DNA of 64,000 bases from Gordionus sp. m RMFG-2023 (GCF_954871325.1 NC_088779.1:10604846-10668845); one strand, 5' to 3'. Shown: positions 1 to 10,957, numbered from the stretch's first letter. Translations and numbers: made by a program. The notes: a model not told the origin generated them from the letters alone.

Positions 1-2329
1 AAGAAGACGGGTAACTTGTACTTTTTAAACTTGTTATATTACTAGTGATAGATTTATTATTTTGATTGTTATTATAAATGTTTTTGACCACTATGGTTTG
101 CTTTGGAAAGGTAGGCTTGTTGTTTGTTAGAATAATTTCTTCATCGGAACCCTTTTTGATTTTATGGCTCGGACCTATACTTTTATTAATCTTCCCGTTA
201 ATCATGGTGGGCCCTTTGAATGGCAGTTGAAGAAGTTGACTTACATTTGAATAATAATTATTTTGTTTAGACACTTTAGGCAAGACTTTTAGGTTATCAG
301 GTATTCGTTCAAAATTCTTGTTATTTTCCTTATGGCCTGCTTCTTTGGAATTGTCTACTGGTTTATAGCTGATAATTTTACCGGTTTTGTTATTAATATT
401 GTTCAAATTTTTATCATTAGATAATTTCGATTCCTTCTCTGATAATATCTCGCAATTTCCTGGCTTTAACAATTTCTTTTTTTCAATCAAAATTCTAGAC
501 AAGAGATCATCATCATATAGAACCATGTCTTTGTTATCAGTATTTAAATTTTGTTTTACAAGGGCATCATTACTATTTGAATTGGCTTCATTTTTTCTCA
601 AACGAAACCTATTAAAAGCATGAATAAAAAACGGGGTTTTTGGTAATAATCGTCGAGTCTTTTTAGAAAATAATTTTGTCGGCGTCGATTTAGGGTCTAT
701 AAAATTGGAATCAGTCAGTGCTGCATTGGGTTGCACTTGGCCTAAAATATCTTTATTATTTTCTGACAATGTACTTCCCTTTCCTTCCTCTTCCTTTATG
801 GTAGAAGAGCTTATAACTTTAACTGACTTTTGATGACTAGATAGCTGATCTAATCTCTTGTTATGATCGTCAATGCATGAATAGTAATACGGATCCACGG
901 GCCCTGAAAGACTACTTCGACTATTATCATCTTCTGATCCCGACTTTTGAAACTTAGAATTTTTTATGACAGAGTTTGTCATATTCATTGATTTGTTGCC
1001 TGTTACCGATTTAAGAGAATTGTTCCTCAAATATGGAGAGTTATCTGAAGGAGTTTCGCTAAATACTCTTTTGTATTTAAGTGAAGGGGCATCTCTAAGC
1101 TTTAGTTGATTTGGATTATATTTAATTACTCTGGTAAATAAAGATTTACTGAGATCCATATCGCTATGATTACGTTCATTGTTAAAATTGACGAATGGAG
1201 CGGAGGTATTGGATAAACTAAAATCTTTGCCATTAAAGTTTTCGGATATACTTTTACTTTTGGAATTACTGCGAGAAGTTGATTTATCAATGCTCGTGCC
1301 ATTCGTGTAGCTATCCGATAATTTAATAGTTTTAACATTTTTAATATTCTTGGCTCTTAGAGATGGTGACAAATCGTCGGATTTATTTTTAAATGACTCA
1401 TAAGGTATAATATTATCGGTATCTTCATCATCTGGATAATCTTCAATTATTAGTTTTGTTTTATCTGGCCCCAAAATTTGTTGAATTTTTTTCTCTTGTT
1501 TTAACCTCCTATCTTCATCCGATTGATACTTAGAACCTCGCTGACTAAGAGTTCGTAACAAAGGAAAATTTGTCGTAGCTGTCTTAAATATTATCTCGTT
1601 ACCTTTGAGCAGGGTATTTAATTTACGATTGTCAGATTTTTTGGCTATCTTATAAGCCACTCGATAGATCCCGTGATATAAGTAGAGGAGGATAATTAAG
1701 GAGGACCAAAAATAGCAGAATATAAGAGCTGTATTGAACACCTTGTTATTTCGAAATGGTACGTAGCATTCGGTGATACCTCTCAGTCTGCGCCCCGTGA
1801 TAAGTGGCCAACCCACAATAGACGTGAAGAATATTCCGAATGAAAGAACCCACACAAATACAATCAAAAATTTTAGTTTGTTGTTAGTTCGCCAAGCCCT
1901 GTATCTGGCCGGTATTCGCACTGAACAAAATCTGTCTACAGTAATAAGTAAGACAGTGTATTGAGAGACTAAACACGCGGTATAATCGGTTGTGAGCCAT
2001 AAATCGCATAGAAATGGGCCGAGTGGCCAATAATCGAGTAATAAATACAAAGTATAAAAAGGCATGGAAAATAGTCCGATCAACAAATCTGAGGCAGCTA
2101 AAGACACTATGCAATAGTTGTTAGGTTGTCGAATGGAAACATCCTTCATAAATGCTAAAATGACCATTATGTTCCCTATAACGGTCATGAAGCATAGAAT
2201 ACCTACCATGAGCCATATTACTATCTCCTGCCACAATAAAAAAGGTTTTGACGATGGGACTATCATAATAGCCGTAGTTAGGATCGACGACGAAGGCTTA
2301 AAAAAATGTGTAGCATTTATTGTGTTCAT
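1..2329 (-). CDS. Muscarinic acetylcholine receptor-like GPCR, N-terminal part (runs off the window)
   Basis: Seen: an uninterrupted minus-strand frame from ATG at 2329 to the window edge, 776 codons, no intron. The short N-terminus has an N-glycosylation site (N5-A-T). TM1 carries GN (N53); TM2 has ASDLL (D81), followed by SMPFYTLY and YWPLGP, very like vertebrate M2. The disulfide cysteines are C108 and C188. TM3 has the amine-binding D115 followed by Y116, then a DRF variant of DRY (132-134). YRAWRT follows in loop 2, and TM4 has W160 in WVLSF. TM5 spans about 198-218, with Ser where Pro5.50 is usual. From about 228 onward there is a Ser/Asn/Lys-rich third intracellular loop of at least 540 residues; TM6 and TM7 lie beyond position 1. 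Known: muscarinic receptors couple acetylcholine to G proteins at the plasma membrane. Inference: muscarinic type rather than histamine H3, which also shows DRF; ligand untested. Start chosen as the first in-frame ATG before TM1. Confidence 0.9.
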   Translation of the reverse strand, partial: MNTINATHFFKPSSSILTTAIMIVPSSKPFLLWQEIVIWLMVGILCFMTVIGNIMVILAFMKDVSIRQPNNYCIVSLAASDLLIGLFSMPFYTLYLLLDYWPLGPFLCDLWLTTDYTACLVSQYTVLLITVDRFCSVRIPARYRAWRTNNKLKFLIVFVWVLSFGIFFTSIVGWPLITGRRLRGITECYVPFRNNKVFNTALIFCYFWSSLIILLYLYHGIYRVAYKIAKKSDNRKLNTLLKGNEIIFKTATTNFPLLRTLSQRGSKYQSDEDRRLKQEKKIQQILGPDKTKLIIEDYPDDEDTDNIIPYESFKNKSDDLSPSLRAKNIKNVKTIKLSDSYTNGTSIDKSTSRSNSKSKSISENFNGKDFSLSNTSAPFVNFNNERNHSDMDLSKSLFTRVIKYNPNQLKLRDAPSLKYKRVFSETPSDNSPYLRNNSLKSVTGNKSMNMTNSVIKNSKFQKSGSEDDNSRSSLSGPVDPYYYSCIDDHNKRLDQLSSHQKSVKVISSSTIKEEEGKGSTLSENNKDILGQVQPNAALTDSNFIDPKSTPTKLFSKKTRRLLPKTPFFIHAFNRFRLRKNEANSNSNDALVKQNLNTDNKDMVLYDDDLLSRILIEKKKLLKPGNCEILSEKESKLSNDKNLNNINNKTGKIISYKPVDNSKEAGHKENNKNFERIPDNLKVLPKVSKQNNYYSNVSQLLQLPFKGPTMINGKINKSIGPSHKIKKGSDEEIILTNNKPTFPKQTIVVKNIYNNNQNNKSITSNITSLKSTSYPSS

Positions 2330-2957
2330 TATTTGAAATTTTTAGAAAATATCTGATTCTTCACGCAAAATTACATATATTCTTGTATTTAGAATTAATG
2401 GTATTTTCTAATATTATTTTGCTTTATTATTGATTTCGCATTTTTCTTTTGATAACTGGAATAAATATAAATATTATTATAAGCAATAGCACCATAGAAT
2501 ATATCTTTGGCTTAAGAATTGAACTTCTAGAACATTGATGTTGATTTTTATAATTCTAAAATGATAAAAAATAAATTATTATTTCAAATAATTTTATAAT
2601 AATTAGAAAAAAAATTTATAATGATTATTACTTATTAGAAGATTCACAAATAGCTAATATTTTGAACTAAGCTTTATTTTGATAATCATCAAATTACTAT
2701 TATAATAAAAATCCTAATAATTAATTTTTTTTAAATGTATAAAAAAAATGAAAATAAAATTATATATAAAAAATAGGACATTTCAAAAAAAAAATTTAAC
2801 TTAAATTTTAAAATTTTATTGATAACTTATCATTTTGATAAGAAAGTTCAAAAAATAACTTAAATTAGTCAATAAAATAATAGACTGTTGTTTAAGATAT
2901 TAAAATCATAAACGAAAAAAATAATAATCCGGGTATTCTAAAAATAAAAATGAAATG
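2330..2957. other. 5' flank of the receptor gene
   Basis: Very A+T-rich upstream DNA of the minus-strand receptor gene, dominated by A and T runs. I see no open frame with a recognisable product and no clear promoter element. Confidence 0.6.
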
Positions 2958-3261
2958 TTAATTAAAAATTACCGTTAAGAACAAGGTTTATAAAATCTCA
3001 TAAAAACCTGTCTATTGAGCGATACCAAATTAGATGTTATTCCGTTTACCAATCAGAGTTCATTAATTATCGCGCGTTACTGTTAAGTTCAAGGTTCATA
3101 TATTTTCATAAACTTGCCAATATTAAGTAAATTACTCATTAAACAAACTGTTATTCCGTTTACCAATCAGAGTTGATTAATTATCGCGCGATAGTGTTAA
3201 GTTTAAAGTTTATATTATCTTAAGATTGCAAATATTGAGTGAACTACCCATTAAACCATCA
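2958..3261. repeat. 114 bp tandem repeat with CCAAT boxes
   Basis: Two adjacent copies begin at 3036 and 3150 with GTTATTCCGTTTACCAATC, followed by AGAGTT, ATTAATTATCGCGCG and a GTTAAG block. A decayed partial third copy precedes them from about 2958 (it shares GTTAAGAACAAGGTTTATA). Each full unit holds ACCAATCAG, a good match to the NF-Y (CCAAT) consensus, and the rare string ATCGCGCG. The array lies 630-930 bp upstream of the receptor start codon. Whether it is regulatory is inference. Confidence 0.8.
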
Positions 3262-3554
3262 TTTTTTTAAAAATATATCATTAATTTTAAACGCCTTTTT
3301 TTATCGCTAAATTAATTACCGCTCAATTAAATTTTTCTTTTATATATATCACATCTTTTCTTTTGGTTGTCTTTATTTTCGCCCTGTAACATGACTTAGG
3401 TCTAGCCTAAAATTCATTCATATTAACTCTTTTTTTATCAATTTTTTATTTTCGCATCTGGATATAGCTTTAAATTCTTTTATTATCTTATTAATTCATT
3501 TTCCTTACATATAGTGGCGCTATTCACTTAAGTTTTGCTTTACAATTTATAACA

Positions 3555-4846
3555 ATGGCCAACCCCTTTGAACCAAAAATCTGCTCTCCCTGCCTGAAAC
3601 TTATTCATTCAACAAATGATGGTGTATTTTATGTTCATAGACCAATCATTAACAGGTGCCCTCATTCAATACTTTTACCTCTCTCCTAGAACCCGCTTCC
3701 CAGCCCTTTCATAGAACCCCCTTTATATCACGCTTCTAATACATTTTTTTAGACCTATTCCTCAATACCAGAAAACCCAAAATCATATCAAGAATTCCCA
3801 AAGGTGCTGGATTATGAGTCGCTATGTCTCCCTGATTGTATCTCCTCTCTATTGATAAACTTTAAAAGTGAGATGGAATGGCTTAAATTCCTATTCTTTA
3901 TACCTTTAAATTACCTGATAAACCTCAAGAATTTATTTAACTAAACAAATTAAAGATGCATCCTGCAATGTTTCTCCCCATCTCCAAGAGTTTAAAGGTC
4001 CCACAATTTTTTATAACCAAAAAAACTTCTCCTATTTAATTTAAAGCCAAACTTATTTCAAAGAAAATCGACTAAATATTAAAGGTGCTCTAAAATTGAC
4101 CACTTTTTATGATTCACTTGATAACCACTCAGATGAGACATACATAAAACTCCTTTCAAAACACCCCTCTTCCACTTCAAAACCAATCACCCAACATTGT
4201 GCTTCCGATATCACTTCAGATAAAGTAAGGAAGGCAATCCTATCTTACCCCCGAGATTCTGGTTCACAGCCTAGGTGGAATCAGACCCATTCCTCCAGGA
4301 CACCAATTCTCCATTAATCAGCTCACAAACTTATATCCTTGCAACCGAATCCTATATGGTCATGTTCGCAACTTTTAGAGGCAGAAGTCATTGGATGATG
4401 TGAAACCGCTGTACATCTTACTTGTCTTTATTTGGAGAGTAATCCCATAAATGAAACACTTATCAGTTGAATTTGCTAATGCATACAACACCCTCACCCA
4501 TAATTCATTCTTGCAATCAGCGAGCATATCATTCCCATGCAACACTAAATATTTATATTCTTGTTACCAATTTCCATCGGCCGAGGACATCCAACAAAAT
4601 GTTTCACAAGGATCCATTTTATTTTGTCTTGCAATCGTACACATTATCAATTAAATGGGATGCGCTGTTAGTCTCATTCTCAAACCCTAAAATCCGAATT
4701 TATGCAAGTAAACTTCTTTCAAAATCTCCACAATTCCAAAATTACCTCCAAGGAGGAGCTAACACATCTAGGTTACCTAGAAGGCAAATTCACTGCAATC
4801 AGTGCCTTCCTCTACTCTATTCTTGATATCTACTCTTGATATCCTT
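3555..4846 (+). mobile_element. Non-LTR-type reverse transcriptase relic, 5' portion
   Basis: The plus strand starts with ATG at 3555, followed by a C-x2-C...H...C knuckle-like start (ICSPCLK). Further on there is KVRKAILSYP, resembling the segment before the RT domain that reads 'AIRSFPAGSAGGPDG' in a family common in invertebrates. Next come EFANAYNTL (RT block with the FANAFN motif) and QQNVSQGSILFCLAI (the VQQGDPLGPLLF block). The element is a decayed fossil with several breaks. It stops at 4846, where a piggyBac element is inserted; its 3' part resumes at 7700. A pyrimidine-rich stretch at 3340-3554 may be its 5' leader (inference). The exact clade is not assigned. Confidence 0.65.
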
Positions 4847-5506
4847 CTAACCTATTACTGGTCAACGCACCATATCTGCAACAGTTGCTATTTATTGATT
4901 TTTCACATATAAATTTTTTGAATTAAATTATTTCATATATGATTCCTATAGCTCGAAGATTGTAGTATAACATTTTAAAAAATATTTATTCTTGAGTATG
5001 CTTGATGCCATTGAAGATCGACAATTTTGTGCTACTAATATGCCATATGTTCTAGACTCCCTCGTTGAAAGAGTATTTATTCCTTTTAAATGTAATTGAA
5101 ATAAATTTATTCCTTATAGATTCCTTAACCTATTCTAATTAATAGGTGCCCATCATTTTATCTATTCAAGTATTTATAATTATATGTTTTTTTACTGATG
5201 ATTTTTGCAACGTTGACCACATAAGGATTCAAAAAAAGTAATTTTTCTAAAAAAAATTATATAAAAAATTTGGCATAATATTTTATTAGAAATTTTTGTT
5301 TATATTCTTACTTAAACAAAACTACTATATTTTCATCATAATATTTTTAATATTTATTAATAAAATTCCAGTATTTTTTCATCTCATATTGGCCAAATTT
5401 TAAAATAATATTAGAATATTATTATGACAAAACAATTTCTAACAGTTGATGAAGCCCTATCCATGCTTTTCGATGAAGGCCCTAATGAAGAAACAGATGT
5501 TGCAAT

Positions 5507-5881
5507 TAGTGATCTGTATCGGGCCTAATTTTTCAAGCATGGCCCGGCCCGAAATTTTTTTAAAAAAGTTTTGCCGGTCCGGCCCGAACTTAAAATTTTT
5601 TAAAAAGTTTTGCCGGTCTGGCCCGAACCCGAAATTTATTTTAAAAAATTTACCGGCCCGGCCAGGCCCGAATTTATTTAAATATAGAAATTAATTTTTA
5701 TAATTACTTAAAATAAAAGACATATGTTATATAGAGTTTAGTTTCAATAAATTAAATCAAAATTTCTTATTTTACATAAAAAATTCAATATAAAATTGAT
5801 AAATTTAGATATATTTAATAAGATTTCCAAGGTCCGACCCAGCCCGGCCCGACGGGCCGGCCCTAACTTTGCAAATCTCTA
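5507..5881. mobile_element. hAT-type MITE, GGCCCG-phrase family, copy 1 (375 bp)
   Basis: Flanked by a perfect 8 bp direct repeat GTTGCAAT (5499-5506 and 5882-5889). The termini are TAGTGATCTGTATCGGGCC on the left and GGCCCTAACTTTGC...ATCTCTA on the right, forming an imperfect inverted repeat. Both ends carry runs of GGCCCGGCCCG-like phrases while the middle is A+T-rich. It sits in the piggyBac transposase; removing one target repeat leaves the transposase frame continuous there. There is no coding capacity. 8 bp duplications are the mark of hAT transposition. Confidence 0.85.
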
Positions 5882-6522
5882 GTTGCAATTATACCTCCTA
5901 ATACTGCTTTAATTAGTGATGAAGAAGATTATGATGAAAACGATCTAACCGACACACCTAATCTTCCACTAGATACTGCAGGGGAGATCGAAATCCATAA
6001 ACCAGCAGTCATTGATATTGTCTCAAAATCCTTTATATCTACAAATCAAGAAAGCAAATTAAATTTTCGAAATAATTTAAAATGGAGAAAAAATGATCCA
6101 ATTTAATAATCTTTATAAAACCCATATATAAATTTACCAAATAAAAAGTTTCAACAATTTGATATATTTTTATATAATTTATGCATAGATGAGAAAATGT
6201 TGGGTAACGAAGAAGATATTCCTGTAAAATGTTTATCAAAGGTAAACCCATTCTATTTGAATATAAATCATTGACTCTTGCTTCATCCGATATATATTGC
6301 ATTTAATATAGATCAAGGTAAAAATAAAAGCCCAATGGTTTCGAAACTTGGATTAGGAAGTATAGTTGTTACAAATTTATTCAAAGTTGTCCAAGTACCT
6401 TCTTTGAATTCTATTTACTTCGATAATTTTTTTTACATCTCTATTATCGCAATTGAAAATTATCCCCAAGAAACAATTAAAGTTATCGCCCAACTGGTAT
6501 ACCCATAGAAAAACTATCATAG

Positions 6523-6815
6523 TTTTTATGATCTTCATTAATTACCGCCTTTTTACTTTTACTAAGTTTACCTGTATTAGCTGGAGCATTAACAATATTA
6601 ATTTTAGACCGAAATATTAATACTTCTTTTTTTGACCCTTTGGGTGGGGGTGATCCTATTTTATTTCAACATTTATTTTGATTTTTTGGACATCCAGAAG
6701 TCTATATTTTAATTTTACCGGGATTTGGACTTATCTCTCATATTTTAACAGATAACGCCAATAAAAAATTTACCTTTGGTCATCTTAGTATAATTTATGC
6801 TATTATGGGAACTTT
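6523..6815 (+). pseudogene. COX1: NUMT: nuclear copy of mitochondrial COX1 fragment
   Basis: With the animal mitochondrial code (TGA = Trp), the plus strand reads as cytochrome c oxidase subunit I from about TM5 onward: [65 protein letters not shown] and [10 protein letters not shown]. Two TGA codons fall exactly at conserved Trp positions (6529 and in LFWFFGH). The heme/copper-ligand segment [12 protein letters not shown] is intact. The reading is open under that code, so the transfer looks young. It interrupts the piggyBac transposase between the YFDNFF block and the GYYDYRF block. A nuclear gene could not use these TGA codons. Confidence 0.93.
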
Positions 6816-7699
6816 GCAAGTTTAAAATACCTATTTATCAATATCTTTCCATGCCAGAAAAGTGAGGGGTTATTACGATTATCGATTTGAAAAGTCATAT
6901 GTAATATTTGTATTACGATGGAATGATAGTTCATCAATATGTAAAGCTCAATGTATTAAGATTCTCTCGAAAGATTTTCTTAAAAATAAAAATTCACAAT
7001 AATTCATTTAATTCCTATATGGGTGGCGTTAATCTGTGCCATAACATAGTTTCAATATGTAGAATAAATATGAGGTAAAAAAATGGTGGTTGCCTATTTT
7101 TAGCAATTTTAATGTATTAGCAAATAGTAAATTCATGGAAGTTATGGAATCGAGTGAATCCTGATGATATAAAATCATTACTAACATTTTGGCAGGAAAT
7201 AACTACGACATCTTTGAAAGCTTCCCTGGTGAATAAAAAGATGAGTACAAGTATAGGCCATCCTAGTCAATTTTCCTCATTAAGTGAAACAGCTGAAAAT
7301 TTATATGTAAATTATGTTGCAACTATTATCGATAACAAAAGGCGACGTTTTAAGCTTTGGCATAGCAGGATAAGATATATATTTAACATGTGTTAAATAC
7401 CATTACATATTGATTGTTTTAAAAAATTTCATAAAATATAAAAATTACAACTTTGTATATTATAAATTTAAAATTTGTAAATAAATTTTGAAAATATCTA
7501 TCGTATTTCAATTTTTTGCAATAATATAATTTTATCTTATTTTTATACCCCTAATGGTCAACGTTGCAGATATGCAATAGTTCAAATTTCCTATTTAGGA
7601 CGATTTTTTTATGATTTCCTAGTTAGATTTAAATAAATAAAATTTGAAAAAATCAAGAATTTTTATCGGCTGGAAAAAGTGTGACCATTAATGGGTTAA

Positions 7700-8285
7700 G
7701 CTTGGTTACCTCCTTCAATATCTATTTTTACCCTCCCAATATTTATGCTAACCTAATATATTTTGAATCTAAAATTCAATGAAACAGCATGGGCTCAAGC
7801 TTCATTACCCACGAAAAGTGGTGGATTAGGGATAAGATCTCCCACTGATCTTTCTCTCACTGCCTTTATTACAGCACTTTACTTTCAAAACCCATAATCA
7901 CGTCCCACACCTCACAAAATGACTTTCCTTAGATGATACCTGCTATGGAGGACACACATTTATGATGTCCCATCGCCCGAATCCAATAGGTAGAAGGATT
8001 GGGACAGTCCAGTTGCTGCATTGAATCCCTATTATCTAGCTTGCTCCCAACAGACCTTTCTCTCTTCACTTCTTTACTATGTATGCGGGCATGAATTTTT
8101 AGAAGTCATTCCTTCAAAAATCTTCAACTCCGACTGCAAGAATGAGCTAACCCACGCATTAGGAATCCGCCTAAATTGTACAATAATCCTTCCTCACTTC
8201 TGCTTTGGTTGCAGTATCCCCATAGCTAGCAATAGAAGACTCAGTTTACATTGCAGACCGTGCAAAGACGAAGTCTCAGGCACAC
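7700..8285 (+). mobile_element. Non-LTR-type reverse transcriptase relic, 3' portion
   Basis: This continues the 3555-4846 relic on the other side of the piggyBac insertion, in the same orientation. WAQASLPTKSGGLGIRSP matches the 'slP.s.GGLGIrs' motif that follows the RT domain in this family. LTHALGIRLNCTI then corresponds to 'lrIAlGLRLG', and a Cys/His cluster (HFCFGC, LSLHCRPC) stands where the family has its C-terminal zinc-binding motif. It is decayed, with several breaks. No 3' tail or target duplication was recognised. Confidence 0.6.
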
Positions 8286-8497
8286 TAACATTTACAATAT
8301 ATTTCATCATTATTATTTTGATTATTTTTTTCGTATATAAATTTTTTGTTGACTTGTATTAATATGAATAATAAAAATATTATATCATTAATAGATAGAA
8401 AATGTTGGAATATCATATTTTGGAGCCTTTAATATTCATTTAAGGCTATTTTTACCGAACTTAGATGCCGGTATTACTAATAAAATATTTCAAGCCC

Positions 8498-8840
8498 CCT
8501 AGTTGAGGACTGCAATTATCGGGCTTTTTTTAACCCAACCTCTCGCCCATTCATTTATGAATTATTAACCCGCCCGCCCGTTTAAAAATTATTTTAATGG
8601 CTGGTTTGGTCCTTTACTTATTTATTTTAATGCATTATTAATTAAATATGCAATATTATGAAATATAACTATTATTTTTTAATAAATTGAAGTCTCTTCT
8701 GCTCATTTCACCTGATACTAAAAATTTACACGCCCATGCCCGTCTATTACTTTAAAAAATTTTCAACCCGTACGCCCATGTTGAAAATATTTAGAAAACT
8801 CAAAAACGTATGTAAACCCGCCCATTGCAGACCCTACCTC
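8498..8840. mobile_element. GGCCCG-phrase MITE, diverged copy
   Basis: Left TAGTTGAGGACTGCAAT and right GCAGACCCTA (reverse TAGGGTCTGCAATGGGC) form a loose inverted repeat with the TAG...TCTGCA signature of the family. The interior ends are studded with CCCGCCC/CGCCCAT phrases in an otherwise A+T-rich body. No target duplication found; old copy. Confidence 0.45.
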
Positions 8841-9264
8841 TCTATATAATATACACTGTTTGTTTTTATTTATCTTAAAGCTAACCCTAACCGAAATCAG
8901 ATTAGATAAATAATTAAAAAGAATTTAAAAAATTGTAAAATTTATCCTTATATTTTTTAAGCAAAACCTTACAAAAATCAGTCTTCCACTTATATCGAAA
9001 ATATACTAACCCCACAAGCCTATATCAGGCAATGATATATATGCATACTTTTATTTTAAAGAATTTTACATATCATTTTAGTAGATGAATATTTACCGAC
9101 ACCCTTGCATAAAAATAATTTTTATTTATTGCTCCTATTTTCAATTTGCCTTTGAAATCATTTATAAAATGCGGCTAAAATAAAATAACAAAATTTAAAT
9201 AATCAGAAATAAAAAACTCAGACTCGTTTTCTGATTCAAAAAATTACAATATTTTTAAAAAAAT

Positions 9265-9483
9265 TAGAGTTGGGTAATAAATTTCAAAAAAAAACTATTT
9301 CTCTTAATCCTGCCAAAGAAATTTCCCTAAAGATTGTAGAGCGAGTAAATTTTTTTATGTTTCTTTAAAACTTGAGAAAAATCTAAAAAGACCCGTGAGG
9401 GTTTTAGACTAAAACCTAAAAGTCGTTTATTTAGCCGACTAAATGACTAAAACGGCTAAAAAAATAGAACAATTACTCAAATA
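9265..9483. mobile_element. Short TIR element, TTGGGTAAT family, copy 1
   Basis: Left TAGAGTTGGGTAAT and right ATTACTCAAATA form a terminal inverted repeat of about 14 bp. The interior right half repeats AGTCGTTTA / GACTAAAACGGCTAAA-type phrases. The second copy is at 13117-13341. No coding capacity. Assigned to hAT-like MITEs only by terminus style. Confidence 0.4.
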
Positions 9484-10448
9484 GAGCTTCTCTACCCCTC
9501 CCCCCTTTTATAGAGTTTTTGTAATAATTTTTCATAATTTTACTTTAGACATTTTTAATAGATATTTATGCTATTTATTATATATTTTATAATAAAAAGG
9601 GGGGGGGGGATTAGTTAGGTCCTTTTATTTATTAAAAAAAATATATACAATTTATTCAATTAAATGCCAAAAATTTCCTTGTTTTATTGCGAATTACGAT
9701 ACCAAATTAAATTAAGCCCCGAAAAAAAACTATATATGGGAAATAAAATAATAATAAAACTTAATCAATAATTAAATTTTTTTTTATTACTATGTTATAT
9801 GTTGTTAGTAAAAATAAAACTCGATTATTATGTAATGGAGTGTAGCAAAATTTAAAAAGAATTTGAGGAAATAAGGGAAAGATTGGAATGAAAATACCGG
9901 AATAAAAATAATAATGTATAACTATAAAGAAAAAAAAAATATAGACATCGATTTTCATAAAAGAAAATTATTTTTTTCTTATGAAAAAATGAAAAAGAAA
10001 ATATGATTATCATCATTAAATAAACGGACTCTACCTTTATATTGCATTAATAATTAATTCACTTTTACGTTATATTAATATTAATTATATATTTTTAAAA
10101 AAAATTATCAAGTATAATATTATAATATAAAATATGCGTAGATAAATTATCCTCTTCTTTATCTTAGGAGATTTAAGGGGAAAAAATAAAATAGAAAATA
10201 GAGATGAAAAGGAAAAAGTATATAGAAATCGTTTTCATTAATATTAACAGCGACTTTAATAACATAATATTCATTATTTTAATTAATTGTCCATTCAAGA
10301 GAAATTATTTTTAATTGAAGGGATATAGTTGAGAAGTCGGCGAGGTCCTAAAATAATTGTCTTATCATTACAAAATACTATTAAATATATAACACTTTTT
10401 TCTCAAAATCGATTTTAGTATAAATTAATTTTTGCCTTGTCTTCAAAC

Positions 10449-10957
10449 TATACCTAACGAACTTATTCGATATTCAATTAGATTTTATTCATTCGATTCC
10501 CATTTTACGAAGAATAATTCGAATCTAATATGAATTAGGAAAATATATTATCTGTTGAAATATTTTATCTATTATTATCACTCACTCGCAGTTAGCTCTA
10601 ATTCACGGTGGATCAAAATTATTATTATTTAGAATATTTTCTTAAATCATCTAAATTATTTATAAATATTCAAATTCATAAATATTTGAAATTATTCAAG
10701 TATTTAACATTTTAACTTTTTCCATATCTAGAAATCACTTTTTTAAAAAATAATATTTTCATTTTTGAAAATTTATTTAAAGAATTTAATTTTCAAATCA
10801 AATCGAATCGAATGATGTTTTTATTATCCGTACGAATATTATGAATAAGGAAATAATCAAACCGTACCAAATAATATAATTATTTGATTTTGAAAATATG
10901 AATCAAATACGAATAATGCAAATATTCGATTCAATTCCTATTTTTGTAGGTATACCC
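10449..10957. mobile_element. Possible MITE with TATACCTA ends and ATTCGAAT phrases
   Basis: TATACCTA at 10449 and its complement TAGGTATA at 10947 bound a region with repeated ATTCGATTC / GAATCGAAT phrases at both ends and A+T-rich DNA between. The inverted repeat core is short and no target duplication was found, so this is tentative. Confidence 0.35.

Larger units (their letters stand above)
5424..7396 (+). pseudogene. piggyBac (PGBD-like) transposase pseudogene
   Basis: Plus-strand fragments in family order. An N-terminal LTVDEALSMLFDEGPNEET is followed, after the MITE, by an acidic SDEEDYDEND segment. LGLGSIVVTNL and IYFDNFF (6380-6440) cover a catalytic-Asp region of the DDE domain. 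After the COX1 insert come GYYDYRFEKSY and LRWND (about 6870-6925), then KKWWLPIFSNF (about 7080), and a C-terminal GHPSQF followed by KRRRFKLWH and a late cysteine, which recalls the terminal Cys-rich finger. Several frameshifts and stops plus two insertions make it non-functional. Known: intact members cut and paste at TTAA. Confidence 0.85.
4851..7695 (+). mobile_element. piggyBac-type DNA transposon, degenerate, with TIRs
   Basis: The termini form an inverted repeat: left CCTATTACTGGTCAAC at 4851, right GTGACCATTAATGGG ending at 7695. The flanking tetramers are CTAA (4847-4850, a mutated TTAA) and TTAA (7696-7699), the piggyBac target duplication. Subterminal copies of GGTCAACGTTGC/GCAACGTTGACC lie at about 5209 and 7552. 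The interior codes for a PGBD-like transposase on the plus strand and is itself broken by a hAT-type MITE (5507-5881) and a COX1 NUMT (6523-6815). The element split an older reverse transcriptase relic, whose halves lie on either side. Confidence 0.85.

Noticed and set aside
1884-2114. Minus-strand ORF of 76 codons
   Set aside because: A shadow in another frame of the muscarinic-type receptor's TM2-TM4 coding sequence.
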